Assembly (NCBI GenBank): GCA_964587555.1
Contig: CAZPLR010000001.1
Coordinates: 1 to 64,000, forward strand
Source of the DNA: JAHHTP01 sp964587555
GTDB taxonomy: Bacteria > Bacillota > Clostridia > Oscillospirales > Ruminococcaceae
Length of the DNA: 64,000 nt
Direction: 5' to 3'
A program made the position numbers and the translations under genes. Below, one piece after another: positions 8,457 to 17,961 of the stretch; within the stretch, counting starts at the first letter, position 1; each line of letters opens with the position of its first letter. The notes under the pieces were generated by a model that was not told the DNA's origin, searched no databases, and saw only the letters and a program-made list of their open reading frames with translations.

Positions 8457-9824
8457 ATGGCGAGGGATAAAGAGCCGCGCGCTTCTGCCGCAGAGCGGAA
8501 GGAAAAATCCAATAAGCAAAAGACCGTGAAGGAAAAGAATAAAAAGCATCGCCCGCACACCTATGGCGAGCTGATGGCAAAGCAGCAGGGTAACGCCGCA
8601 GGAGACACGCGGCGCTCCTCCTATCAGCCGTATCGCTCCAAGGTAAACGGTGTGAAGGTAAAGCGCCCGGGAGTCGATCCTATTTTTCTAATTCTTCTTT
8701 GCATCCTGCTTGGTTTTGGGCTGTTGATGCTGTTTTCGGCAAGCTATGCAAACGCGATGTATTATGAGGGAGATAGCTTTTATTATATCAAGCGTCAGAC
8801 GATCTTTATCATGATCGGCTTTGTCGGGATGTACGTTGCGTCGCGCATCGACTATACCAATTACAAAAAGCTGCATCTGTCAAAGGAGAAAATGCAGAAG
8901 CCGTTTTGGAAGAAATTCGCCGTTTCCATGCCGTATGTGTTGTACGGCGTGACGCTTGTGCTGTTAGCCATAACGCTGGTGATGCGTCCGCATAACGATG
9001 CCCATCGTTGGATTAACATCGGCAGCTTTTCATTCCAGCCTTCAGATATCATGAAATTCTGTCTGATCGTGCTGTTTGCGGCATATATTGATAAGCATTA
9101 CCGCGACATCGCCGCGCACAGCTTTAAGTACGGCGTGCTTTACTATGTGGCGTTTCTAATCCCGGTTGCGTTTATCATGCTGTTGCAGCCGCATGTTTCC
9201 GGCACGATCATCATGATGCTGATTACGGCGGTTATGATGCTGATGGGCGGTACAAAGCTGCGGTATTTTGCCGGGCTTGCGGGCTGCGGCTTTGCGGGCG
9301 TTGCGGGCATCGTTATCATTAAGGGCGTCGGTTATGTGCAGGAGCGTCTGGTTGGCTGGCTTGACCCGATGTCGGATATTTCAGACTCGACTTGGCAGAC
9401 GCTTCAAGGGCTTGTCTGTATTGCGACCGGGGGGTTCTGGGGAAAGGGCTTTGGCAATTCCTATCAAAAATATCTCTTTTTGCCGGAGCCGCAGAATGAC
9501 TTTGTGTTTGCGATCGTCTGCGAGGAATTGGGACTATTGGGCGCATTTTTGGTAATCGGGCTGTTTGGGCTTTTGATTTGGCGCGGTTATTCAATCGCCC
9601 GAAGGGCAAAGGATCGATTTGGCATGCTGCTTGGCATCGGCATCATTTCGCAGGTTGCGATCCAAGTGCTGCTGAATATCGCGGTCGTCACCAAAACGAT
9701 TCCGAACACCGGCGTTTCGCTACCGTTTTTCAGCTACGGCGGTACGTCGCTTTGTATTTTGATGACCGAAATGGGCATTATCCTGAATATTTCGCGGCAT
9801 GTCAACGCGATGAAGGCAAAATAA
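8457..9824 (+). CDS. SEDS-family peptidoglycan glycosyltransferase (FtsW/SpoVE)
   Basis: Polytopic membrane glycosyltransferase that polymerises lipid II together with a class B PBP, here probably the one encoded at 2104. The family signature SLPFFSYGGTSL lies near the C-terminus, with WINIGSFSFQPSDIMKF in the middle. An unusually long, lysine- and arginine-rich hydrophilic N-terminus of about 75 residues precedes the first membrane segment. In Clostridia the paralogue in this position may be FtsW for division or SpoVE for the spore cortex; the sequence alone does not decide. It lies directly after mraY, without murD in between. Confidence 0.9.
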   Translation: MARDKEPRASAAERKEKSNKQKTVKEKNKKHRPHTYGELMAKQQGNAAGDTRRSSYQPYRSKVNGVKVKRPGVDPIFLILLCILLGFGLLMLFSASYANAMYYEGDSFYYIKRQTIFIMIGFVGMYVASRIDYTNYKKLHLSKEKMQKPFWKKFAVSMPYVLYGVTLVLLAITLVMRPHNDAHRWINIGSFSFQPSDIMKFCLIVLFAAYIDKHYRDIAAHSFKYGVLYYVAFLIPVAFIMLLQPHVSGTIIMMLITAVMMLMGGTKLRYFAGLAGCGFAGVAGIVIIKGVGYVQERLVGWLDPMSDISDSTWQTLQGLVCIATGGFWGKGFGNSYQKYLFLPEPQNDFVFAIVCEELGLLGAFLVIGLFGLLIWRGYSIARRAKDRFGMLLGIGIISQVAIQVLLNIAVVTKTIPNTGVSLPFFSYGGTSLCILMTEMGIILNISRHVNAMKAK

Positions 9825-9860
9825 GCCGTGCAGGACGCGGCGCTTGAAAGGAAGATTGGA

Positions 9861-10988
9861 ATGAGAGTTTTGATTTCCGGAGGCGGCACAGCGGGGCATA
9901 TCAATCCCGCGCTTGCCATTGCGCAGGAGTTTCGGGCAAATGACCCGGATGGTGCCATTTTATTTGTCGGTACGCCAAACGGCATGGAGGCAGATCTGAT
10001 AAAGCGTGCCGGATTTGACTTCCAAGGGATTCCGGTAATGGGCTTTTACCGCTCCTTTTCGCCTTCATCGATGCTGCATAACGCGCGGGCGGTATATGAG
10101 GCACAGGCGGCGAAGCTGCGTGCCAAGCGGCTTTTAAAGGAGTTTAAGCCGGATATTGTCATCGGCACCGGCGGATATGTCTGCGGACCGGTTGTTTTGC
10201 AGGCGGAAAAGATGGGAATCCGCACCGCGCTGCATGAGCAGAATGCGTTTCCGGGGATGACCATCCGGATGCTTGCGCCGAAAGCGGATTATCTGTTTTT
10301 GGCAGTGGAAGAGGCAAAGGAGCATCTTCCGCAGGGCTGCAAGCATATTTCGGTGGTCGGAAACCCGGTCAGAGCGCAGATACTGAAAGCGGACCGCAAA
10401 AAGGCAAGAGAAAAGCTTGGCATCCCAGAGGGGCAGTTTACCATTCTTTCGTTCGGCGGCAGCTTGGGTGCGGATACCATCAATAAAATGGCGGCGGATC
10501 TGATCGCGTGGCATAAGGATTTGGGGAATATCCGCCATATCCATGGTTACGGCAGACTTGGTAAGGAAAAGTTTCCGGCGCTGATGAGAGAGCAAGGCAC
10601 GGATCTGAGCCGCTATCCATTGATTACAGCGAGCGAGTACATCTATAATATTCAGGACGCGATTGCAGCCTGCGACTTAATCATCTGCCGCTGCGGGGCG
10701 CTGTCGCTTGCGGAGCTTGAGGTGCTTGGAAAGCCTTCTATTCTGGTTCCATCTCCGAACGTTACCGCAAACCATCAGTACTATAACGGCATGGTGCTTG
10801 TTAACCGCGGCGCTGCCGTAATGATCGAGGAGAAGGATTATGATAAGGCGCGTTTTTTGGAAATTGTAAGGGACTTTGCAGAGCATCCGGAAAAATGCGC
10901 GGCGTACGGCGAGAATGCGAGGAAGCTTGCGGTAACCGATACCGCCTCCCGTATTTACCATACGCTGGTCGATCAGGCGGCGGAGTGA
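9861..10988 (+). CDS. murG: Lipid II synthase MurG
   Basis: Peripheral membrane GT28 glycosyltransferase that adds GlcNAc from UDP-GlcNAc to lipid I. The N-terminal glycine loop GGGTAGHINPALA is at residues 7-19, a second glycine loop is SFGGSLGAD, and the donor site region is CRCGALSLAELEVLGKPS. 375 residues, normal size. ATG at 9861 follows GAAAGGAAG; the in-frame GTG at 9828 would include that site. The gene converges on murA with only 11 bp between the stop codons. Confidence 0.96.
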   Translation: MRVLISGGGTAGHINPALAIAQEFRANDPDGAILFVGTPNGMEADLIKRAGFDFQGIPVMGFYRSFSPSSMLHNARAVYEAQAAKLRAKRLLKEFKPDIVIGTGGYVCGPVVLQAEKMGIRTALHEQNAFPGMTIRMLAPKADYLFLAVEEAKEHLPQGCKHISVVGNPVRAQILKADRKKAREKLGIPEGQFTILSFGGSLGADTINKMAADLIAWHKDLGNIRHIHGYGRLGKEKFPALMREQGTDLSRYPLITASEYIYNIQDAIAACDLIICRCGALSLAELEVLGKPSILVPSPNVTANHQYYNGMVLVNRGAAVMIEEKDYDKARFLEIVRDFAEHPEKCAAYGENARKLAVTDTASRIYHTLVDQAAE

Positions 10989-10999
10989 GACTTATTTAC

Positions 11000-12316
11000 T
11001 CACGGCATATACGGCAGATCTGCGGTTTCGTCCTCGGCTGGCTCGATATCTACGCCGAGTGCGGATAAATTCTGCGCAAAATGGTCGTAACCTCTGCGGA
11101 TGCAGGAAACGCCGTGCAGGATGCTTTTCCCCTCGGCTGCTGCTGCCGCAAGGGCGAGCGCTGCCCCGCCGCGCAGATCCGGCGAGAGCAGATGTCTGCC
11201 GACAAGCCTTGCTTTTTCGGTGATGGCGGCGGTTTTTCCCTCGATTGTGATATGCGCACCCATCTGGATGAGCTGTGCCGCATGGGAGAAGCGGTTTTCA
11301 AAGATCGATTCGTAAAAGCTGCTCGGGGAAGCCGCCGTACACAGCATCGCCAAAAAGAGCGGCTGCATATCGGTCGCAAAGCCGGGATACGGCGCGGTAA
11401 CAACCCGCCCAACGCCCGAAAGCTCCTTTGGCGCACAGAGGTATAGCCCGCCATCCTTTTCCGCAATCCGGCAGCCGGAACGCCGGTAGAGCGTGCAGGC
11501 GTAGGGGAGCAGCGGCTCGGTGATATTCGGAATCAAAAGTTCGCCGCCGGTTGCCGCAGCCATGCAGAGGTAGGTTGCCGCCGCAATGCGGTCTGGCATC
11601 AGCTTGTAGGCGCTTGAAAGACTTGTTTTGCATGTTCTTGGCGAGCCGGAGATGACGTAACGGCGTTTTCCGGCTCGCTCGGCCAAAAAACCGCGCGAAC
11701 GCAGGAACGCGATAAAATCCAAGACCTCCGGCTCGCAGGCGGCGTTTTCCAAGATTGTTTCGCCATCGGCGCCGCAGGCGGCAAGGATGATGTTTTCTGT
11801 CGCGCCGACGCTTGGAAACGGCAGGATGATATGACAGCCGGTCAGCGCGTCGCATTCTCCAGAAATGCAGTCAGGGGCGGTTTCGATAAATCGCGCGCCC
11901 ATCTTGGTCAGCGCCTGTAAATGGAAATCAATCGGGCGCTTGCCCAAAAAACACCCGCCCGGCATGGAGAATACGATTTTGTGAAAACGGGCGAGCATCG
12001 CGCCCAGAAAAATGAAGGCGCCGCGCGTCTTTGCCATCAGCTTTGGCGGAATGGCAAGCGGCAGGGCATTTTCGCTGTTTAAGACAAGCCTGTTTTGCTC
12101 TGCGGTAATCTCGCAGCCCAAATGGGCTAAAATTTCACAAACCGCATCTTTATCGGTGATCTGCGGCACTTCGTCCAGTGTGATGTTTCCCGGACGCAGC
12201 AGCGACGCGGCGAGGATTGGGAGCATGCTGTTTTTGCTGCCTTGGATATGTAGAACGCCGCGCACCGTATTTGGGCCGCGGATCGACAGCGGCTTGTTTT
12301 CGGCTCTTTCTTTCAT
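11000..12316 (-). CDS. murA: UDP-N-acetylglucosamine 1-carboxyvinyltransferase MurA
   Basis: First committed step of peptidoglycan synthesis: transfers enolpyruvyl from PEP to UDP-GlcNAc. 438 residues. Key residues are visible: K28-N29 in QGSKNSMLP, C122 in PGGCFLGKRP (the fosfomycin-target cysteine, so the enzyme should be of the fosfomycin-sensitive type) and D316 in FATDMQPLF. Start ATG at 12316-12314 is supported by GGAAAGGAA upstream on the minus strand; a longer frame from 12439 lacks support. It is inverted relative to the cluster, convergent with murG and divergent from divIB. Clostridia often carry a second murA copy, which cannot be tested here. Confidence 0.93.
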   Translation of the reverse strand: MKERAENKPLSIRGPNTVRGVLHIQGSKNSMLPILAASLLRPGNITLDEVPQITDKDAVCEILAHLGCEITAEQNRLVLNSENALPLAIPPKLMAKTRGAFIFLGAMLARFHKIVFSMPGGCFLGKRPIDFHLQALTKMGARFIETAPDCISGECDALTGCHIILPFPSVGATENIILAACGADGETILENAACEPEVLDFIAFLRSRGFLAERAGKRRYVISGSPRTCKTSLSSAYKLMPDRIAAATYLCMAAATGGELLIPNITEPLLPYACTLYRRSGCRIAEKDGGLYLCAPKELSGVGRVVTAPYPGFATDMQPLFLAMLCTAASPSSFYESIFENRFSHAAQLIQMGAHITIEGKTAAITEKARLVGRHLLSPDLRGGAALALAAAAAEGKSILHGVSCIRRGYDHFAQNLSALGVDIEPAEDETADLPYMP

Positions 12317-12515
12317 GGATGGATCATTCCTTTCCGGAAAAGTCAGGGCTTTCTGCTGATCTGCCTTGGAATCAAACCTTTTTGTCGGCAAATTTATCAC
12401 TTTGCTGCAATATATGATAAAACGCGCGGTTTTGCGCACATTTTTCGCAGATTTTTTTCGAGAAAAAAATGCGTGTGTAATCGCCAGAGCATAGAAACGG
12501 GAAGGAAAGGAGCAT

Positions 12516-13973
12516 GTGCTGGGCGCTTTTGGGATGATTGCCCCGTTTCGCCCGCATCCGAATTGCGTTATGAACGATCAAAACAACGGAGAGAACAATC
12601 GCACGCCGCTGAACGGCAAAGACCCCAAAGAGCATAAGCCATACATATCCCCTGCAATGCTCTCTATCGATCGGGAAGAGAAGATCGAACGGGAGGAGGA
12701 AGAGGCAAAGCGGAAGGCGTTAGACGCCAAGAAATCCGCAAAGGCAAAAAGCACCTCTTATCAGCCGCTTTCCTTCGTGATGGCTGATCTGACCGAGAGG
12801 GAGGATGCGCCAAAACGCACGCCGCAGTCGAGCGGCGCACAGGGGAGCAGAAGCTTTTCGGCTGAAGAAGAGCAGGTCATTCAAAGAGCCGCCGCAAAGA
12901 GCGGCGCGCGTAAAAACGCGGTTCAGCCGCCAAAGCGCACAAAGAATCCTCCGATTACAGTCGTACATGGTTCCGGAAAAAAGTCTGTGCCGCCAGTGGG
13001 GGAAAAAGCAAAGCAAAAGCCGTCAGGAGCCAAGAAAAAAGCAAAGCGGCGTTCTGGAAACGGCGATCCTGCTTTAAGGCGGGCGCCTGCGCCAAAAAAA
13101 CGTCCGGAAAAGAATAAAAAGCGCCGTAAAAATAATTATCTGCTTTATTATGTGGGCTTTGGCGTCATCGCGATGATCGCTTTGACCATCCTTTCGCTGA
13201 CGGTGCTTTTCCCAGTGCGTGAGATCACGGTCGTCCCAACTGATGAAACGATCACGCTGACCGAGGAGCAGCAGCAGGAACTTATCACGGCTTCCGGCGT
13301 CCTTACTGGAAATAATCTGCTGCGGCTGAATGCCGGCGATATCAGAGAGCGGATCTTAAACGCGAGCAATCTGGTCGACGATGTGAAGCTGTCGCGTAAG
13401 CTGCCGAGTAAAGCTGTTTTGGAGGTGAACGTTGCAAAGCCGAAGTATGTGCTGTACGCGCAGAAAACCTATTACACAATCAGCGAGAATAACCGCGTAA
13501 TGAATATCACCGACTCGCACGCAGATGTGAAGGGGCTGATGTGCGTCAACGGTTTTTCGGTGGAGGAATGTGCAGTCGGCAGCTTTTACGACGAATATGC
13601 TGTGCTGTCGAATCGGGCAGAGATGGCAAAACAGGCGCTGGAGTCGGAAACTGACAGCGAAAAGAAAGCGGAGCTTGAGGAGGCTGCGACCGATGCGGCA
13701 CAGGAATTGAGGCGGTATGAGATGTTTTTAGAGCTGACGGATAAGCTTTCTGAGGCAGGATTTACCGACGTTACCTACGTTTCACTCAAGCTTTCTTCCG
13801 ATATCTGCTTTACCTACGCCGGACGCATTCGGGTTAATCTCGGCGGCTATACCGACATCGACTATAAGCTCTCGCTGGCGAGCGAGATCATCTTTACACA
13901 ATTGGAAGAAAACGTAAAGGGGACCTTGAATCTGACCGTGCCGAGCCTGCCGGGTTTTCAAAAGTCAAAATGA
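12516..13973 (+). CDS. divIB: FtsQ/DivIB-like division protein with long disordered N-terminus
   Basis: Bitopic protein of 485 residues. Residues 1-207 are cytoplasmic, highly charged and low complexity, rich in Lys, Arg and Glu. A membrane segment spans about 208-232. It is followed by a POTRA-like beginning (VLFPVREITV, ILNASNLVDDVKLSRKLPSK), a helical charged stretch (EKKAELEEAATDAAQELRR) and a C-terminal domain. This is the FtsQ/DivIB layout: a septal protein that connects FtsL/DivIC with the PBP. GTG at 12516 is 5 nt after AAGGAAAGGAG; ATG at 12570 has no ribosome binding site. The long tail is much larger than usual for DivIB. Confidence 0.75.
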   Translation: MLGAFGMIAPFRPHPNCVMNDQNNGENNRTPLNGKDPKEHKPYISPAMLSIDREEKIEREEEEAKRKALDAKKSAKAKSTSYQPLSFVMADLTEREDAPKRTPQSSGAQGSRSFSAEEEQVIQRAAAKSGARKNAVQPPKRTKNPPITVVHGSGKKSVPPVGEKAKQKPSGAKKKAKRRSGNGDPALRRAPAPKKRPEKNKKRRKNNYLLYYVGFGVIAMIALTILSLTVLFPVREITVVPTDETITLTEEQQQELITASGVLTGNNLLRLNAGDIRERILNASNLVDDVKLSRKLPSKAVLEVNVAKPKYVLYAQKTYYTISENNRVMNITDSHADVKGLMCVNGFSVEECAVGSFYDEYAVLSNRAEMAKQALESETDSEKKAELEEAATDAAQELRRYEMFLELTDKLSEAGFTDVTYVSLKLSSDICFTYAGRIRVNLGGYTDIDYKLSLASEIIFTQLEENVKGTLNLTVPSLPGFQKSK

Positions 13974-14024
13974 TTCTGTGCCGACAGAACGGCAAAACAT
14001 ATCAGTTTGGAAGGATTGGATAAA

Positions 14025-15683
14025 ATGCTGCTTTTGCAAAGCGAATTGATCTTTGAGATGGACGGGAGCAAGAAATCCTTTGATTTTTTAAAGCAGTCCC
14101 GCTGCGGGGGCGTCACGGTGGAACGGACGCAGGAAAAGGGCAGGCTGCGGATTACGGCGCGTTCGGAAAAACCCTGCCGCCTGCTGCGCGCCTGTCTTGC
14201 TTTTTCCTATGCGTTTGAAAAGGATACGAGGATCTTTTTAAACGGCTTTCAGTCCGCGACGGAAAGTATTGAGCATGAGATCACCGATAAAATGACCGGG
14301 CTTTCACATCTTTCGCTGCGCACAGTGGAAAAGCGCTGTCTTGCCGCCGGCGGGGATTATGCGTTTGTCGATTATCCGCAGAAGGCGGGGGTGCTGCACG
14401 GTTTTAGCTACGGCTATCTGCGCGAAGACAAGCAATATACGCTGATCGGCTCGGTTGACGAGCGAAGCGGATTTACCGTCCTGCATACGGACGTGCGCCG
14501 CGGGGCTGTGACCGTGGAGAAGGACTGTGCAGATCTGCTGTTTTCTGGGGAATATGCGCTTTTTGATCTCTGTATATTCCGCGGGACGGAGGATCAGGTG
14601 TTCGACGCCTATTTTGCGGCGATGGGGCTGCCGCCTTTGCAGGGAAGGGCGGTGTTCGGCTATTCCAGCCGGATTGGGCTTTCCCAACAGGAGGCGTATC
14701 AAAGCCTTGCAGCGGTGAAAAACGGCGCACTGCCCGAAAAGCCGCAGCTTTTTCTCATTGATCAGGGGTATCAGCGTGTGTGCGGGGACTATTTGACGGT
14801 CGATACTGAAAAATTCCCAAGCGGGATGGCGATCATCGCAAGGGCGATCGCTGAGCAGGGGATTGCGCCGGGGATAAGCTTTTCTCCTTTTGTCTGCGCA
14901 AAGCAATCGACGCTGTTTGCAGAGCATCCGCAATGGCTGCTGCGCGACGACAAAGGACAACCGATCCGGGCGGCGCTGGGCAAAGAGGGCGAGCTTTATG
15001 CGTTGGATTCCCAGAACGAGCAGTTTTTGGCGTATTTGAAGGATGTGTTTACGACGATGCAGGATGCTTGGGGCTATCAGGCGTTTGCGGTGGACCATCT
15101 ATACGCCGCCTGCCTGCTGCCGCGCCGGAATAAAACGCGCGGGCAGATAATGTGCGAGGCGATGGACTTTCTGCGCGCGTGTACGGAGGGCAAGACGCTG
15201 ATCGCTGTGAAAACGCCGCTCGCGCCGGCTTTCGGTAAGGCGGATTATTGCAGGGTCTGCTGTGATGTCACCGAGCGTTGGAGCGGAAAGGCTGGGAAGA
15301 GCATTGCCTGTCGAGAAAAGGACAGCGTGATAAGCGCGCTGCAAAATGCGGTCTTCCGCCGGCAGTTAAACGGCAGAGCGTTTTGGAATGAGGTTGGCGC
15401 GATCTATCTGCGTAAGGAACACAGCGCGCTTTCTCCGCTGCAAAAGACGGTTTTCGCTAAGCTGAACGCTGTCTGCGGCGGACCGCTGTTCGTTTCCGAC
15501 AACGCCGATAAGTATGGGGAGAATGAAAGGCAGGCGCTGGCAGAGCTGCTTGCGCTGCGCGGATCGAAGGTTCTTTCCGCCGGATACTACAAGCAGAAGC
15601 TGATCGTCTGCTGCAAGCAAGATGAAGATTCCGTTTTTACAATAACGGCGCCGTTAAACGGCAAGCGCTCCCGTTTGGGATAA
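14025..15683 (+). CDS. GH36-like glycoside hydrolase (alpha-galactosidase-type)
   Basis: 552 residues. The C-terminal two thirds match the clan GH-D barrel: FLIDQGYQRVCGDYLTVD, then KFPSG, GIAPGISFSPFV, EHPQWLLRD and ALDSQNEQFLAYL. D357 in AVDHLYAA lies at the position of the GH36 catalytic nucleophile. D414 in CCDVTERW lies at the acid/base position of the subfamily with GPDV-type motifs. No signal peptide is visible, so the enzyme is probably cytosolic. Start ATG 14025 follows GGAAGGATTGG. It sits about 50 bp after divIB with no promoter or terminator seen between. Substrate is unknown; other alpha-glycosidases of the clan are possible. Confidence 0.75.
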   Translation: MLLLQSELIFEMDGSKKSFDFLKQSRCGGVTVERTQEKGRLRITARSEKPCRLLRACLAFSYAFEKDTRIFLNGFQSATESIEHEITDKMTGLSHLSLRTVEKRCLAAGGDYAFVDYPQKAGVLHGFSYGYLREDKQYTLIGSVDERSGFTVLHTDVRRGAVTVEKDCADLLFSGEYALFDLCIFRGTEDQVFDAYFAAMGLPPLQGRAVFGYSSRIGLSQQEAYQSLAAVKNGALPEKPQLFLIDQGYQRVCGDYLTVDTEKFPSGMAIIARAIAEQGIAPGISFSPFVCAKQSTLFAEHPQWLLRDDKGQPIRAALGKEGELYALDSQNEQFLAYLKDVFTTMQDAWGYQAFAVDHLYAACLLPRRNKTRGQIMCEAMDFLRACTEGKTLIAVKTPLAPAFGKADYCRVCCDVTERWSGKAGKSIACREKDSVISALQNAVFRRQLNGRAFWNEVGAIYLRKEHSALSPLQKTVFAKLNAVCGGPLFVSDNADKYGENERQALAELLALRGSKVLSAGYYKQKLIVCCKQDEDSVFTITAPLNGKRSRLG

Positions 15684-16015
15684 ACGATGGGCTTGCTGAA
15701 AATACCGGTATTATTGATTTGCGGCGGAGCAGCCGTCGTTACATCGTGCAAGAACGTTTTCGCGCAAAGTTTTGGATTGTTTTTGATTCGATTCCGGCGC
15801 GATTCGCAGCGCAGTACTTGACTTTTTGGGGAAAATCATGTATGATAGAAATAAACTTTCATCACTTGCAAAAAAGACGAAATTTTGCGATGTTTTCTGC
15901 GGATGGATCGGCGGAGAACAGCGAAAAATGAATTTTTGAATGAAATTTTCCTGCAAATGCGCGGCAAGGATAGGCGGCATTTGCGGAAGAAAAGATCGGG
16001 AAAGGGGTTTGAATC
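15684..16015. other. Intergenic region with the aconitase promoter
   Basis: 332 bp with no supported gene. It contains a sigma-A-type promoter (15818-15846) and a leader of about 160 nt before the aconitase gene. No convincing terminator for the upstream glycosidase gene was found. Confidence 0.6.
15818..15846 (+). promoter_or_regulatory. Sigma-A promoter of the aconitase operon
   Basis: TTGACT at 15818-15823 and TATGAT at 15841-15846, separated by 17 bp. Transcription would begin near 15853, about 160 nt upstream of the aconitase start. Confidence 0.75.
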
Positions 16016-17947
16016 ATGGGAAAGACGATTGCTGAGAAGATCCTGTCGAAGCATCTTGTGGACGGCGTCATGGAAAAGGGAACTGAGATCGGCATAAAAA
16101 TCGACCAAACACTCACCCAGGACGCAACCGGAACGATGGCATACTTAGAATTCGAAGCGATGGGGATTAAACGGGTCAAAACGGAAAAGAGCGTCGCCTA
16201 CATCGATCATAATACGCTGCAAAACGGATTTGAGAATGCGGATGACCATCGGTTTATCGGATCGGTCGCCAAAAAGCATGGCATTTATTATTCGCGTCCG
16301 GGCAACGGCATTTGTCATCAGGTGCATTTGGAGCGTTTTGGAATCCCGGGCAAAACGCTGATCGGTTCGGACAGCCATACGCCGACCGGCGGCGGCATCG
16401 GTATGCTTGCGTTTGGCGCGGGCGGGCTTGACGTCGCGGTCGCGATGGGCGGCGGAGCCTACTATATCACCTGTCCAAAAGAGGTGCGCATCAACTTAAC
16501 CGGCAAGCTTTCCCCATGGGTTTCGGCAAAGGACGTTATTTTGAAGGTATTGCAGCTGCTTTCGGTCAAGGGCGGCGTTGGTAAGATCATGGAATACGGC
16601 GGCGCGGGCGTTGCTACGCTGTCTGTTCCAGAGCGCGCCACCATCACGAATATGGGAGCGGAATTGGGCGCCACGACCTCGGTTTTCCCATCTGACGAGG
16701 TGACGCGCGCGTTTTTGAAGGCGCAGGGCAGAGAGGAAGATTACGCGCCGGTTTTTGCTGATGCGGATGCAGTGTATGATGAAACCTATGAGATCGATCT
16801 GTCGGCGCTGAAGCCGCTTGCCGCTTGTCCGCATTCGCCGGACGCGGTGAAAGCCTGCGGTGAGATTGGAAAAATTAAGGTGGATCAGGTTTGCATCGGT
16901 TCCTGCACCAACTCCTCGCTTTTGGACATGATGAAGGTTGCGCACATCCTAAAGGGCAAGACGGTGCATCCGGGCGTTTCGTTGGTGATTGCGCCGGGCT
17001 CTAAGCAGGTACTCAATATGATGGCGGAAAACGGGCTTTTGGCGGATATCATTGCTTCCGGCGCAAGAGTGCTGGAATGCGCCTGCGGTCCGTGTATCGG
17101 GATGGGCCAGTCGCCAAATTCCGGCGGCGTTTCGCTGCGTACCTTTAACCGCAATTTCTTAGGCAGAAGCGGCACTGCTGACGCGCAGGTATATTTGGTC
17201 AGCCCGGAAACCGCCGCTGTCAGTGCGCTGACCGGCGTTTTGACCGATCCACGCGAGTACTTAGGCGAGGCAGTCGCTTTCACGCTGCCGGAGAAATTCT
17301 TAGTTAACGACAACATGATCGAACCGCCGGCATCTGAGGAGGAGGCAGAGGAACTGCCGATCCTGCGCGGTCCGAATATCAAGGAGTTCCCAAAAACGGA
17401 GCCGCTGGAAAGAAGCATGAAGGCTGGCGTGCTTTTGAAGGTTGGGGATAATATCACGACCGACCATATTATGCCGGCAGGCGCGAAGATTCTTCCGTAT
17501 CGGTCGAATATTCCGTACCTTTCAAAATTCTGCTTTACGGTCTGCGACAAGGCGTTCCCGGAGCGCGCGAAAGCGGCAAACGGCGGCTTTATTGTCGGCG
17601 GATCAAACTACGGGCAGGGTTCCTCCCGTGAACATGCGGCGCTGGTTCCGCTTTATCTAGGCGTGAAGGCGGTTATCGTAAAGAGCTTTGCGCGCATTCA
17701 CCGCTCGAATCTCATCAATGCCGGCATTCTGCCGCTGACCTTTGTCAATGAGAGCGACTATGACCAGATCGAGCAGGGCGATATTCTGCAATTAAAACAT
17801 ATTCGCCGTTATATCGAGCAGGATGAGAAGATCGTTTTGCAGGATCTTACCAAGGGAATCGATATTCCGGTTGAGGCAAATCTCTCCGGCAGAGCAAAGG
17901 ATATTCTGCTGGCTGGCGGTCTGCTTAACTATACGGTCGGCAGGTAA
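16016..17947 (+). CDS. Aconitate hydratase
   Basis: Interconverts citrate and isocitrate through a [4Fe-4S] cluster. 643 residues, the compact form common in anaerobes. Cluster cysteines are in CIGSCTNSS and in CACGPCIGMG, which holds the other two. The substrate-binding segments GSDSHTPTGGG and the C-terminal swivel-domain loop GGSNYGQGSSREHAA are present. Start ATG 16016 follows GGAAAGGGG. With the isocitrate dehydrogenase encoded at 18423 and citrate synthase at 25615 it forms the oxidative branch to 2-oxoglutarate, most likely for glutamate supply. Confidence 0.95.
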   Translation: MGKTIAEKILSKHLVDGVMEKGTEIGIKIDQTLTQDATGTMAYLEFEAMGIKRVKTEKSVAYIDHNTLQNGFENADDHRFIGSVAKKHGIYYSRPGNGICHQVHLERFGIPGKTLIGSDSHTPTGGGIGMLAFGAGGLDVAVAMGGGAYYITCPKEVRINLTGKLSPWVSAKDVILKVLQLLSVKGGVGKIMEYGGAGVATLSVPERATITNMGAELGATTSVFPSDEVTRAFLKAQGREEDYAPVFADADAVYDETYEIDLSALKPLAACPHSPDAVKACGEIGKIKVDQVCIGSCTNSSLLDMMKVAHILKGKTVHPGVSLVIAPGSKQVLNMMAENGLLADIIASGARVLECACGPCIGMGQSPNSGGVSLRTFNRNFLGRSGTADAQVYLVSPETAAVSALTGVLTDPREYLGEAVAFTLPEKFLVNDNMIEPPASEEEAEELPILRGPNIKEFPKTEPLERSMKAGVLLKVGDNITTDHIMPAGAKILPYRSNIPYLSKFCFTVCDKAFPERAKAANGGFIVGGSNYGQGSSREHAALVPLYLGVKAVIVKSFARIHRSNLINAGILPLTFVNESDYDQIEQGDILQLKHIRRYIEQDEKIVLQDLTKGIDIPVEANLSGRAKDILLAGGLLNYTVGR

Positions 17948-17961
17948 AATAAAGAGAAAGT

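Noticed and set aside
10985..11003. GTGAG/CTCAC hairpin between the convergent murG and murA stops
   Set aside because: Only 5 bp and no T tract on either strand; too weak to call a terminator.
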